A DNA stretch of 64,000 nt from NCBI GenBank assembly GCA_947311845.1, contig CAMZMU010000059.1, positions 40,246,982-40,310,981 on the forward strand. Reading direction: 5' to 3'. A program made the translations under genes and the position numbers. This document shows, in pieces, positions 43,154-54,959 of this stretch (the stretch's first letter is position 1; the number at the start of each line of letters is the position of its first letter). The stretch is from Poa pratensis. Lineage: Eukaryota > Streptophyta > Magnoliopsida > Poales > Poaceae. The notes below the pieces were generated by a model. The model was not told the origin of the DNA. It saw only the letters and a program-made list of their open reading frames with translations, and searched no databases.

Positions 43154-46100
43154 GTTTTAGATAAATGGAGTTTTATTACTTAAAATGTTTAAGTATTACA
43201 TCCAGCGTCTGCATAACAAAGATGTACACAGTTGAAACAAGTACGGAAGTTCGAAACATAAACAGGGGCGAATTACATATCATAATGAGAAATTGTAAAA
43301 ACACCTATGATGGTGGAAGGTCAATCCACAAATTATGCTGTCATCCATGTTGGGATAAAAGTCTCTCGCCGTATCCTCCAGTCTGGTACACACCTCCATA
43401 AACAGGTCTCGATGCCCCACACGTTGCAACTGAGAGCACGAACGGACCGTAGTTGTACTCCTGTAGATAACCTGCATAAGAGAATAATTTTTATCATTGA
43501 AAACCTTGTCATTTCTACATAGCCAAAGCGACCATATAACGACAAGCGCTGCCACCCTAATAAGTTGTTTGAACCTATTGTCTACCCCATTCAGCCAATT
43601 GCCAAAAATATTGGCAATGCTTTTGGGTGGATATATAGAAGAACCTATTTGGATGATTGACCATATAGAATTACCAACATTACATTCGAAGAACAAGTGT
43701 TTGATAGTCTCGTCCTTATAACAAAAGACACACTTTTTACTTCCATGTCAATTGCGTTTTGCAAGGTTGTCGTTTGTAAGAATTACTCCTCGACGAAGAT
43801 ACCACACAAAGATTTTGTTTTTTAATGGAATCTTCATCTTTCAGATTTTATTATTATTATCTACCGACACATCTGGTTGGATCAAAGCATTATAGATGGA
43901 GTCCACCGAGAATTTACCATTCTTGTATAAATTCTAACGAAACTCATCGGTCCCTTGCGTCAAATTGACAGATGCTAGACGCTGCAGCACCTTATGCCAA
44001 GCGGCTAGTCTGGGTCCAACAAGATCTTTTCTGAACGTCACATTTGGGGTGTATTCTCCAAGACATGAGCGAGGCGTATCGCTTTTGTGGCGTCCAAGGA
44101 CTATGTTGTATAAGGCTGTATATTGTTCCCGCATTTCCCAGCCACTTATCCTCCCAAAACCTTATCTCCGAACCATCTTTAATGGAGAAAGAGCCTTATG
44201 GGAAGAAGAATTTCTTCGTTGCCATTAGGCCAGCCCAAAAATATGAATCACCTGGTTTCCAAGAAACCTGTGATACCACATTTGAGCCAATATATTTCCT
44301 CCTAAGAAGAGTTTGCCATACCCCTTCTTCGGTTAGAAGCTTATACAACCACTTACCAAGAAAAACTCTATTCTAGACCTCAAGGTCATGAATCCCCAGA
44401 CCACTATGGTCTTTAGGGCGGCACACTACATCCCATTTGGCTAGCCGGTACTTCTTTTTTTCGTTGTCCCCTTGCCAAAAGAATCTAGATCGAAAGTAAT
44501 CCAATCGATGCAAGACTCCCTTTGGTAATTGGAAAAAGTATATCATATACTGTACCATATTAGTTAGGACTGAATTTATGAGAACCAATCTACCACCTAG
44601 GGATAGTAGTTTTCCTTTCCAACTACTCAACCTCTTTTATAGTCTCTCCTCGACATGTTTTCATTGAGCAATCGTTAGCCTCCTAAAGTGAATTGAGATG
44701 CCTAGATAGTTTATTGGAAACTGACCTATCTCACAGCCAAAAAGCTCAGCATACTGGGTAGCCTCGTCTTGAGCCTCGCCGAAACAAAACAATTCGTTTT
44801 TATGGAAGTTGATTTTTAGACCGGAAAGTTGTTCGAACACTGATAATATTAATTTCAGGTTTCTTGCTTTTTTCCATGTCATGTTCCATAAATAGAATCG
44901 TATCGTCAGCATATTGAAGAATGGATAACCCGCCATCTACAAGATGAGGTACCACCCCTTCGATTTGCCCATCCAACTTGGCACGACATATCAACAACTA
45001 TATTAAATAGTATAGGTGATAATGGGTCGCCTTGTCGTAATCCTTTTTTTGTTTGGAAGTATCGACCAACATCATCATTAACTTTGATGGCGACACTTCC
45101 TCCGGAAACGAAATTACGGATCATAGCACGCCACTCTTCAGAAAAACCTTTCATTCTGAGTGTTTGTTGGAGGAAACAACCACTTGACTTTATCATAAGC
45201 CTTTTCGAAGTCTATCTTTAAAATAACCCCATTCAACTTTTTCCGATGTAGCTCATGAACCGTCTCATGTAAGATCACAACCCCATCAAGGATATTGCGA
45301 CCTTGCATAAAAGCGGTCTGAGTTGGTCTCACAACATGATCAGCCACCGAGTTAAACCTAATGATAGCGGTTATAGTAAAGATTTTGAAGCTAACGTTTA
45401 GAAGACAAATAGGCCTGTATTGTTGGATTCTTTCTGCTTCATTAACTTTTGGCAGCAAAATTATCTCACCAAAATTTAGGCGAAACAGCTCGAGTTGTCC
45501 AGCACGCAAAACATGAAACATCTCGATCAAGTCCGAATGGATTAATTTCCAAAACGTCTGATAAAACTCAGCTGGAAAACCATCCGGACCCGGTGCTTTG
45601 TTGTGTTCCATTTGGAATACCGCCTTCTTTACCTCTTCCTCAGAGTAAGGAGTTTTAAGGTGGGCGTTTTCCTGATCGGAAACTTGCGGAATGTCATCTA
45701 TTCGGGATTCATCCAGCGAGAAATTATCTGCTTCTGGCTCTCCAAACGGATTCTTGTAGTACTTCGTAATGTATGATTTGAGTTGCTCATGACCTTCAAT
45801 CGTACCCTCCTCTTGGATTAAAGAATGAATAAGTTTCTTCCTATGTCAGCCGTTGGCTAGACTATAAAAGTATCTCGTATTCGAATCTCCCTCCAAGATA
45901 AATTGGGTTTTTGATCGTTGATACCATTTGAGCTCCTCTTCACAAAGAAGACCTGCCATCTCCGCATTAGATTTATTTTTGTTCAATCTCTTGCGTTGAC
46001 AATGGTCTCACTTCAGCAAAAGCCTCCAGTTCATCAATAATAGATGACAACCGAAGCTTCTCCTTTTTTAATTGGCCTACCATATGTCTAGCCCAACCAC

Positions 46101-46327
46101 TCAGGTGTTTGCGCAAAGCGCATATTTTGTTGTTCCACCTTTGAATTGGAGTAAGACAAGGTACCGGCCTTTCCCATACCATCTTAACCATCTCAGAAAA
46201 ACCTTTCCTATGTAACCATTCCAATTCAAATTTGAACTGGCGTTTACAATGTGGATTAGGTATTCCCGTGGTTAGAAGAATGGGAGCATGATCTGACAAT
46301 GCCTCAATACGTTCTAGGGAAGTGCTG
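43154..46327 (-). mobile_element. 5'-truncated LINE B (minus) inserted in LINE C
   Basis: 3' end at 43154 (minus ...AATAAAACTCCATTTATCTAAA). The 5' end is truncated in the endonuclease and shows a 16-bp tandem duplication (46312-46341 on plus). No clear TSD. It contains the end of the endonuclease, the whole RT and the zinc-binding tail, all with frameshifts. Confidence 0.85.
43280..46299 (-). pseudogene. LINE B ORF2 remnant (endonuclease end, RT, zf-RVT)
   Basis: In order on minus: SDHAPILLTTG (end of endonuclease, 46290), NKAPGPDGFPAEFYQTFW, FMQGRNILDGVVILHET, LKIDFEKAYDKVKW, LRQGDPLSPILFNIVVDM, catalytic LQYADDTILFMEHD, LGISIHFRRL, YFRSRFFWQGDNEKKKYRLA, and a C-terminal W-rich block ending FHHHRCFYNFSL at 43280. 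RT catalytic motifs are intact but at least four frameshifts separate the segments. Confidence 0.9.
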
Positions 46328-46900
46328 TTCTAGGGAAGTGCCTGACTATGGACAATCTGCTCAAGGGAAATTGGCCGTGCAACCCTGTCTGTCCCCTGTG
46401 CCGGATCGAACAGGAAAGCGTATTTCACCTCCTCGCCAATTGCTCGTTCACCAGTGATGTTTGGATGCTGGTGCTCAACCACGGTCGCCTACCAGCCACA
46501 CTGTGTCCTCCTGCGCCTGACGTCACTTCCCTGACAGACTGGTGAACCGCCGCAACCGAGGCTGGGCCGCCACACCATCGCCAAGCATGGTGCTCGGTGG
46601 TCCAACTGGTTTGGTGGACTGGACAGTGTGGAAGGAACGGAACGCGCGCATTTTCCGTCATCAGGCGTCGTCGCACCATGCAGTTTTCTACCGTTTCAAA
46701 GATGACATAGATGCTTGGCACCTTGCCGGAAGAACAAAGACAGCCACTCTCATAGGACGACCAAGGGAGCCTGACTAGCTGCTGCGTGTTTGTTTGTAGC
46801 TCTTTCAGTCTCTTGACTGAAAATTCTCTGTGTTATGTGTTTTGTTCGGATCCCCTCCGAACTTGTAACTCTCTTGCTTTATTTTCTGTCAAAAATACAA
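46328..46900 (+). pseudogene. LINE C (plus), 3' piece: zf-RVT domain and 3' end
   Basis: Frame DNLLKGNWPCNPVCPLCRIE, FHLLANC (zinc ligands), then, after a slip near 46545, WTVWKERNARIFRHQASSHH and a stop at 46776. The 3' untranslated region ends near 46895 without a clean A tail. With 42955-43153 it forms one plus-strand LINE fragment. Confidence 0.82.
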
Positions 46901-46909
46901 TAGTGAACG

Positions 46910-47640
46910 GAGGGGTTATTTTTTATCATGTGGGGCATGTGCTCCTGGGAGGCGTTTTTGAATAGACGAAAAATATTTGCACTACTCTCCTGGTCTTTAC
47001 TATGCGCATTTACAAAACACCTGTTTCGTTTGAAAGTACAGTACGTATGTACCTTTCTCATAGCCTCTGCATTCACGGAGATGGTGCTCGCAGCCAACAT
47101 GTATAGCTACCTCATACATAAATAGCTACCTTACCGATGTGGAATCGACGACACTCAAGCAGCAACAGCTAGTAGCAGTGACAGCATTCATCATGCATTT
47201 GAATCCAATCGAGCGTCTGGTTTCAGCTATTCCAGTAGGAGATTCGTTGAAGGGAACGAGATGCATAGGGAATTTTAGTTGAACACGGTGATTTCATGTG
47301 AGTAGTGCTTGAAATGCATCAAGGAAGATCTCATTCCCCACCTGCAGAGTCATGTGGAAGGTCAGTACCTCTGGCCATAGATACCGAGGATGAGTCGTTA
47401 CTCCAATAAAGAGATGCACAACACAAGTTTCGCTATGATTGTCCACATGTCACGGCCCTCCGGCCGGAGTCCGGACCTCACACTGACCCAGCGTAGGAAG
47501 CAGAACGGCCATGCCAACATCTCAAGAAACAACTGTTATTAACCCCAAAAATAACGGGCCGTTATGTAAGTCTACGTCTGACACGGAGTAGCGCGCACAG
47601 CTACCGGTTATTTGGAAAGGAGTGGACCATGCGGTAAAGC
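46910..47640 (+). repeat. Local repeat family, copy E (direct)
   Basis: Uninterrupted copy: GGGGCATGTGCTCCTGGGAG, CGAAAAATATTTGCA, CAGCCAACATGTATAGCTAC, GAACGAGATGCATAGGGAAT, and the GGGCCGTTAT stretch. It is the reference empty site for insertions in D and F. Confidence 0.75.
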
Positions 47641-47825
47641 TTAGTATGTGAATGTGAGTACCAACCAGCGCCAAGTGTTTGCATCTTTGGCGAGTTACTT
47701 GTAAAGCTGTATACCAATTGACTGATCTCATGGCGGGTTGGTTCTATTCCTAATTCCTCGCACCACCTTCTTCTTTGAACCTTTGGAATTGCATCTCCTT
47801 GATTTTCGCTAACTCTGGCTTTTAA
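47641..47825. other. Flank between copy E and MITE
   Basis: No feature seen. Confidence 0.3.
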
Positions 47826-48438
47826 GGGTGTGTTCGGTTTCAGAACGAGATGGAATGGAATGGAACGGTTCCATTCCATTCCATTCGGGTGTTCGGTTAG
47901 AAAAAAATGAGATGGAATGAAATGAACACATAATCTGTTGTCACAACAATTTTTTAGAGAAAATTAGGTTTCCAATATTAATCAAGCACACATCTAGCAC
48001 TAATCAACGCATAATCTGTTGTCACATCTAGCCTGATTTCCGCCGCCGTCCGGCTTTGCTCGTCTCCGGCCGGCCGCCACCGTCGCGCCTTTCTCCGCCC
48101 GGCGGCCGCAGCGCCTTGCTCCATCCGGCCGCGCGCCGTCGCGCCTTGCTCCGCCCGACCACCGCCGCTGACCACCTCCGCCCGGCGTGCGGTGAGAGAG
48201 AGGACTAGCAAGAGGTGAGAGAGGGATTAGCGAGAGGTGAGAGAGGAGAGCGCTAATCGTGAGCCGTTCCACTCGGTCCGGACGATTCGTCCGGACGAGT
48301 GCGTTCCGCATCTGGAGGGAATATTCCCTTTCTAGGAATCACCTCCTTCCATTCCACTTTCCAACCGAACATAAGAATGAGTTCTGGGCGTGGAACGGTT
48401 CCATTCCGTTCCACTCCGTTCCAGAACCGAACAGATCC
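47826..48438. mobile_element. Harbinger-type MITE, TSD TAA
   Basis: 613 bp; left GGGTGTGTTCGGTTTCAGAA, right (read inward) GGATCTGTTCGGTTCTGGAA; TAA on both sides (47823-47825, 48439-48441). Subterminal GGAACGG/CCGTTCC motifs at both ends. GC-rich centre has no accepted gene. Confidence 0.8.
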
Positions 48439-48557
48439 TAAGTTATCTGTGATGCAGTCGAATAAGCAACCTGGCGTCACATCTTGATGAATAACTTGCC
48501 CAAGTACTGGATGTTTTGTTTTCTAGAAAATGGGTCGCCCCAGCCTCTGCATCGATT

Positions 48558-49107
48558 CACTACTAGGAAATAGCCTTTCTGTGGATCCACATTTTGTGGC
48601 GCATCATTAAGCCGTGCGCCACAAAAAAAAGATTAAGAGGGTTAAGAGGGTTGATATGATACTATTATCAATAAGAATTTGAGTAGCATGAGGGTAGTTG
48701 AATTGAATAGAACTTAGAAGTTAAGCGTGCTTGGGTTAGAGCAATCTGAGGATGGGTGACCTACTGGAAAGTCATCATTTGAGATATGCTTGGAGTGTTA
48801 AAAATGTTCAAAAAAATCAAATATTTAGGGTTTTCCAAATTATTTCATTTTCTGATTTTTTTTTGGATTTTTTTTGAATTTTTTGAAAATCCAGATCTAG
48901 ATCTGGCCGCCTTTTTTTAAATTCAAAAAAAAAAAATCTGTGGCGCACCCCTACCCCGGTGCGCCACAGAATTGTTGTTTTCTGTGGTGCACCTGGGCGT
49001 GCGCCACAAAAAATATATTTTTGTGGCGACGGTTCTATGGCGCACCCACCATGCGCAACAGAATGGCAAAGTGGGTGCGTCACAGAAGGGCTATTCCCTG
49101 GTATTGG
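48558..49107. mobile_element. Small CACTA element in the LINE D 3' region
   Basis: 550 bp, left CACTACTAGGAAATAGCC, right (inward) CCAATACCAGGGAATAGCCC, subterminal TGTGGCGCACC / GGTGCGCCACA repeats. TSD ATT, or GATT if the right end is taken one base earlier. No coding sequence. Confidence 0.82.
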
Positions 49108-49172
49108 ATTGATGCATGCGGGTTTTATTGAATTTATTAAAGTTCACGTCTTACAAAAGATTACATCATAGG

Positions 49173-50941
49173 TCACACAGGGTTGATACATGTATCAACC
49201 ATCAAAAAAATAAAGACAACATGAAATGACACTGCATCAACATGATATCCTAAGATCAAAACGCCAGTGAACTGGTTGTAAAAATCCCGTGCAACCAATT
49301 CCAGCTGGTTGCACCTAATATCCAGAGCGCCTCGCTTTTCCGTTGACTGTAGGTAGGACCACATGCGGATCCAGTGAGTAGCCATTGGTATTACCCACAT
49401 AAAGGAAGGTGATTTTGCATTGTTAAAGATACAATCATTGCGTATGTTCCAGATAGCCCAGAGTAAAGCACAAACATCAACTCGGATTTGCACTTTCTCT
49501 TTTTTATCAACACCGCTTAACCAGTTTCCAAACAAATTATCTATACTAGTCGGGGGTTTAAGATTTAGGGCCATGAACACAATACGCCAAACTATCTTTG
49601 CTAACGGACATGATATGAACAAATGCTGAATCGTCTCATCTTGGTCACAGAAGCATCATTTTTTGACCCCTCCCAATTCCGTTTAGTAAGATTATCTTTA
49701 GTTAGAATCTCTTTACGCATAAGAAACCACATAAAAATCTTAATCTGTAGTGGTACTTTCATTTTCCATAAATGTTTACGGAGGAACCTAGTATGATCAC
49801 TTAAATAATCAAGATACATTGATTTGACCGTTAACTTTCCTGATGAAGTTAAACCCCATGTAAACTTATCAAGAGTGGCAGTAATCTGAGTTTTTATTAA
49901 CCGGTTAACTAGATGCAACCATCTATCCCACTTGTCCCCGGTTAGCGTCCTCCTAAAACCTATATTAAGAGGCGGCGCATTCCCTAGAACAGAAGCCACG
50001 GACACTTCCTTCCAATGAACTATGTTATATAGGGATGGGTATTGGACGGAGAGGGGCTTGTCCCCCAGCCAAGTGTCCTCCCAAAAACGGATACTTTCAC
50101 CATTTCCTACAGTAAAAGAACCGCGGATAAAGAAATCATCTTTGACCTTCATGAGGCCCTTCCAGAAAGGTGAGTCATGCACTTGCACTTTCACCTGGGA
50201 TAGAGATTTAGAGTGTAAATATTTATTGTGTATTAGCTCATGCCAAACACCATCCTCTGTCACAAGTTTGAAAAGCTATTTGCATAACAAACTTTTGTTT
50301 TTAGATTCTAAGTCTTCTATCCCGAGACCCCCTGCTCTTTTGGCCGACATATGATGTTCCATTTAGTTAGTCTATACTTTCTTTTGTGGCCATCACTTTG
50401 CCAGAAAAATCTCGATCTAAAATAGTCCATTCTTTTACGTACCCCTTTAGGTACCTCGAAAAATGATAACATAAACATGGGTAGGCTAGTTAGCACTGAG
50501 TTGATTAAGATCAAGCGGTCTCCATAAGACAACAACTTACCAACCCAACTTGCCAGCTTTTTTCGAACCTATCTTCACTAGGTTTCCACTCCCCATTTTT
50601 TATCTTTCTAAAATGAATGGGAATACCCAAGTATCTAAAGGGGAAAGACCCAGCTTCGCATCCAAAAATGCTCCTATACTGGTCTTCCACTTCCTTTTGC
50701 TTTCCCAAAACAGAATAACTCACTCTTGTGGAAGTTTATTTTCAACCCTGATAGTTGTTCAAACATACACAAGATGAGCTTCATATTTAGCGCTTTTTCG
50801 AGACCATGACTCATGAAAAGGATAGTATCATCGGCGTATTGTAGAATTGATACGTCTCCTTCTATAAGATGTGGAATCAATCCATTATCATCGGCGTATT
50901 GTAGAATTGATACCCCTCCTTCTATAAGATGTGGAATCAAT
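49173..50941 (-). pseudogene. LINE D ORF2 3' remnant (RT palm end to zf-RVT)
   Basis: Minus frames give LIEGDVSILQYADDTILFM, FEQLSGLKINFHKSELFCFG, FRYLGIPIHFRK, VPKGVRKRMDYFRSRFFWQS, GVWHELIHNKYLHSKSLSQV, IKIFMWFLMRKEILTKDNLT, and a C-terminal block ending at 49173. Frames shift several times. Similar in sequence to LINE B, so probably the same superfamily of grass LINEs. Confidence 0.87.
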
Positions 50942-50955
50942 CCAAGTACTGGATG

Positions 50956-51149
50956 CTATGCCCTAAAATAATTTTTAACCATTCTGCACACATGACCAAA
51001 CCTAACGGCCCGTTTCCGACCGTCTTAGCCACCTAAGATACTTGCACTGTGGGTTTGAATCTAACACAATCCCCGGTGGCAAATGTATCAGGTAAGCTTT
51101 GTTAGGTTGAAGCCTACCCTCCATTTTTACTGAAATAGCAAGGTCTAGA
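50956..51149. other. Flank between LINE D and copy F
   Basis: No feature recognised. Confidence 0.3.
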
Positions 51150-51502
51150 TATCAGGTTTGGCATGTGCTTTTAGGAGGGAGGGAGGCTTTTTTGAATTAA
51201 CGAAAAATATTTGCAGTACTCTCATGGCATTTACCGATGCACATTTACAACATATTTGTTTCTCTTTGAAAGTACACACATTTTTTTGCGAAAATGAAAG
51301 TACGCACATTTACAACATGTATTTCTCTTTAACGTATGTACCACTCAGGGCGCAGGTGGGACGGTTCGCGGGAGTCCCACTACTGTCCCACAACTGTCGC
51401 ACAGTTTATGCGGGCCGCCCGCCAACGCCCACATCCAGTTATGCGGTATACGTGGACTCCATGGGATGCCCACTTCAATCGATTATGAATCCAATTCGTA
51501 GC

Positions 51503-51882
51503 ATGGCGGAGGTAGCCGGCGGGCGGCGGCGCTCCGGCGGCATCTCTGTCGGCGCCCTACCATGGGAAGGAGAGGGGGGGGGGGTGGGTGGACGGGTGGA
51601 TGGAAGAGCTCCGTCCCCCGGAGCCGAAGGACGAGAGGCTACCATGGCGGAGGTGGCCAGCGGGCAGCGGTGCTCCGGCGGCTGCCCTGTCTGCGCCTTA
51701 GCATGGGAGGGAGAGGGGGTGGACCATGTACGGGTGGATGGAAGAGCTCTGTCCCCCGGAGCCGGAGGACGAGAGGCTGCCATGGCGGAGGTAGCCAGCG
51801 GGCGGCGGCGCTCAGGTGGCTGCCCTGTCCGTGCCCTAGAATGGGAGGGAGAGGGGTGGACGGGTGGATGGAAGAGCATCGT
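51503..51882 (+). repeat. About 138-bp GC-rich minisatellite, 3.5 copies (continues at 59094-59170)
   Basis: ATGGCGGAGGTxGCC starts at 51503, 51644 and 51782; after the LTR element a fourth, diverged start lies at 59124. The open frame 51158-51907 is a by-product. Confidence 0.88.
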
Positions 51883-53447
51883 TGATATGTCTCAAACGTA
51901 TCCATAATTTCTGATGTTCCATATTTATATTATATCAATTGCTACATGTTTTATATACACTTCATAGCATTTTTATGCATTTTCAGGGACTAATCTATTA
52001 ACAAGATGCCACATTGCCAGTTCCTATTTTCTACTGTTTTTGTATTCCAGAAAATCTGCTCCGGAAATATTCTCGGAATTGGATGAAACTTGGACATGAC
52101 CTCCTATTTTCCAATACGTGCACGGAGTCCAAAGGAGAGACGTAGACGACCTAGGAGGCAGCCACACCATGGGGCGGCGCGGGCCCACCTCCTGCCGCGC
52201 CGTGGGGTGGTGTGGCCTCCGCGGGTGCCTCCAGCCGCCGCCCTTTCGCCTATATAATCCCCCCGACACGAAAACCCTAAATACCCGAGCCATTATCCAT
52301 GAAAAGTTCCAGAGACGCCGCCGTCGTCAACCCTAGCTCGGGAGGGTTCAGAAGCTCTTCCCAGCACCCTGCCGGAGAGGGGAATCATCACCGGAGGGCT
52401 CTACATCGCCATGCCTGCCTCCGGAGTGATGCGTGAGTAGTTCATCCTTGGACTACGGGTCCATAGCAGTAGCTAGACGGTTGTCTCTCCTACTTGTGCT
52501 ATCATGTTTAGATCTTGTGAGCTGCCTATCATGATCAAGATCATATTATTGTAATGGTACATGTTATGTTTGCTGGGATCCGATACATATTGAATACTAT
52601 GTCAAGTTGATTATCAATCTATCTTATATGTTATTTATGATCTTGCATGCTCTCCGTTAGTAGTAGATGCTTTGGCCAAGTAGATGCTTTTAACTCCAAG
52701 AGGGAGTATTTATGCAATTTTTTGGGTTCAGTCTCCAGTAATCTGGGAGAGTGACAACAACTTCTAAGGTTTTGAATGTGCTGTTGCCACTAGGGGTAAA
52801 ACAGCAATGCTTTGTCTAAGGATAATTGTATTGTTTACATTAAACACTTTACTTAATGCAATAATCTGTTGCTTGCAACTTAATACCAACGGGGAACACG
52901 GATGTCAACCTGAAGGTGGATTATTAGTCATAGATGATGTTGGATAACGGTCTATGTATCATGTTGTAATGCCCAATTGAATATCATAGTAGTCATCTTG
53001 TCATATATATGCATTATTATGCACTCAATATTTTATCAATTGCCCAGCTATAATTTGTTCACCCAGCATGTTAGTTATTTTTTATGGAGAGACACCGCTA
53101 GTGAACTGTGGACCCCGGTCCATTCTTTTACACTGATAATATAACCAACTTCAATCATTGTTCCTTTTCATTCTCTGCAATTAAACACTATTTTCCACAC
53201 CATATGTTTAATCCTTTGTTTCAGCAAGCCGGTGAGATTGACAACCTCATTGTTTCGTTGGGGCAAAGTAGTTTGATTGTGTTGTGTTCAGGTTCCACGT
53301 CAGCACGCCACTGACAACCTTCAGAAGTGATTTCTTACTCCTACTGGATTGATAACCTTGGTATCTTACTGAGGGAAAACTTGCTGCTGCACTGCTTCAT
53401 ACCTTCCTCTTGGGGTCTCCCAACGAACGTGTGCTTTCACGTCATCA
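51883..53447 (+). repeat. 5' LTR of element 51883-59093
   Basis: 1565 bp; TATA box TATATAA at 52251-52257 marks a probable transcription start about 390 bp in. Confidence 0.92.
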
Positions 53448-53459
53448 AGCAATATTTTC

Positions 53460-53477
53460 TGGCGCCATTGCCGGGGA
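53460..53477 (+). other. Primer binding site, tRNA-Asp type
   Basis: TGGCGCCATTGCCGGGGA, one mismatch to the site in the other LTR element; 12 bases after the LTR. Confidence 0.75.
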
Positions 53478-53655
53478 GTAAGAGGATTTCTGCAAGGGGA
53501 GTCTCTCGCTTCCAATCTCTTTACTTTGTTATTGTCTTGCTTAGTTTATTTTATTTTATCTTGTTTGCTTTTAAAAATAAAAACACAAAAAAATTAAATT
53601 GCTGCATTTAGTTTATTTTGGTTTGTTATTATGTCTAGTTTTTTACTCGCTATCA

Positions 53656-54959
53656 ATGGCTTCTTTCTTTGATACAAAATATTATTGGCATGGTGGGTTC
53701 ACGGAGGAACAACAAAATTATTATAAGGAATACCGCCTGTCTCAAAAAGGGGTACACTTATGGGTACAAATAAATAAATTGAATGGTTTTGCTAGAAACT
53801 TGTGCTCTACTTATGATGAATCCTGGTGCTTTAATGCATGTTTTTGTTGTAGAAGGCATAAACACCTCCCATTCCAATGTGATTATAATGATAATGAAAC
53901 TTGGCTGCTTATGTTAAAGGAAACTATGACTTGGATAATCTTGAACAAATTGAAGAATTTGTTGTTTTTATGGGAGCTTATGAAATTGCTCCTTTGCTTA
54001 AAAATAGAGATGAAGCTACTTATAAATCTGATACTTTTTCTATACTTGGATATTGTCTTGAGTATTATAATAATAATCCTTATATTACTGAATTTTTGAG
54101 AAAACTTATTCTCGAGAACAACTTGTTACCTTTCAGGAACCTGTGGAAGAAGAAACTGCTGAAGCTGAAAACTCATTGGATGAAAAAGAGAAAGAGAGTG
54201 ATGAACAAAAGGAGGACGAGTGTATTAACCCATGCCTACCTTCTAATGAGAGTAACTCTTTATCTCTTACACTATTTGATTGCCCTCCATGTTTACCAAA
54301 GGAGGATGAATGTTATGTTCCTATGGATTCTCTTGAAATATTCCCTATGAATGAAACTTGTGGAAATGATTATGCTACTGTTATTTATGATAATTCATGC
54401 TATTTTGAAAGTCTTATGATAATCCTCTATTTATTCCTAATTTCGAAATGCATGGTAATGAGAAAGTTTTCTTAGAAAATGTTTATGATAAAGCTCTAGA
54501 TGATGGTCCTATGTGCTTGATAATACTAATTGTACTACTACTGAAAATGGGATTGGAGAGGTATTGACTTTAGCTAAATAGAGTCCCACACCTTTTGAGA
54601 GTGATCAATCATCTTGTTTTAATATTGCTAAAAGTGGGTTTGGAGATGTCATGCCTTTAATTAATTTTGATCCCACTATTTTTGAACTTGATAAAAATTA
54701 TGTGTTTGTAGATCATGAAAAGAATGCTTTATGTGATAGTTATATTGTTGAGTTTGTTCATGATGCTACTGAAAGTTATTATGAGAGAGGAAAATATGGT
54801 TGTAAAAGTTTTCAAGTCACTAAAACACCTCTTTTTATGTTGAAAGTTTTGAAGTTGCATTTGTTTCATCTTCTTATGCTAGTTGCTTTATGCTTCAATA
54901 ATTTATTTTATTACAAGATTCATTTGCATAGGAAGTGGGTTAGACTTAAATATGTTTGA
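53656..54959 (+). pseudogene. Broken internal ORFs of the LTR element
   Basis: Shifted frames give MASFFDTKYYWHGGFTEEQQ, HLWVQINKLNGFARNLCSTY, CCRRHKHLPFQCDYNDNETW (a Cys/His-rich patch), AAYVKGNYDLDNLEQIEEFV, an acidic stretch at 54143-54475, and the shared CDSYIVEFVHDATESYYERG ... HRKWVRLKYV block at 54651-54959. No known enzyme motif. Probably the decayed non-pol ORF of a Triticeae Gypsy derivative. Confidence 0.65.

Larger units (their letters stand above)
48514..50941 (-). mobile_element. 5'-truncated LINE D (minus) with nested CACTA, 14-bp TSD
   Basis: Flanked by CCAAGTACTGGATG at 48500-48513 and 50942-50955. The 3' tail on minus is GAAAACAAAA at the left edge. The 5' truncation lies at the RT YADD motif, with a 60-bp tandem duplication at the very 5' end (50824-50943). 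A CACTA element (48558-49107) sits in its 3' untranslated region. Confidence 0.9.

Noticed and set aside
43154..46341. TTCTAGGGAAGTGC repeat as a TSD of LINE B
   Set aside because: Both copies are at the same (5') end; it is a tandem duplication of LINE sequence and no matching repeat lies at the 3' end.
51158..51907. Long plus-strand open frame (249 codons) with repeated blocks
   Set aside because: Created by a GC-rich minisatellite whose unit length keeps the frame open; it also runs into the LTR.
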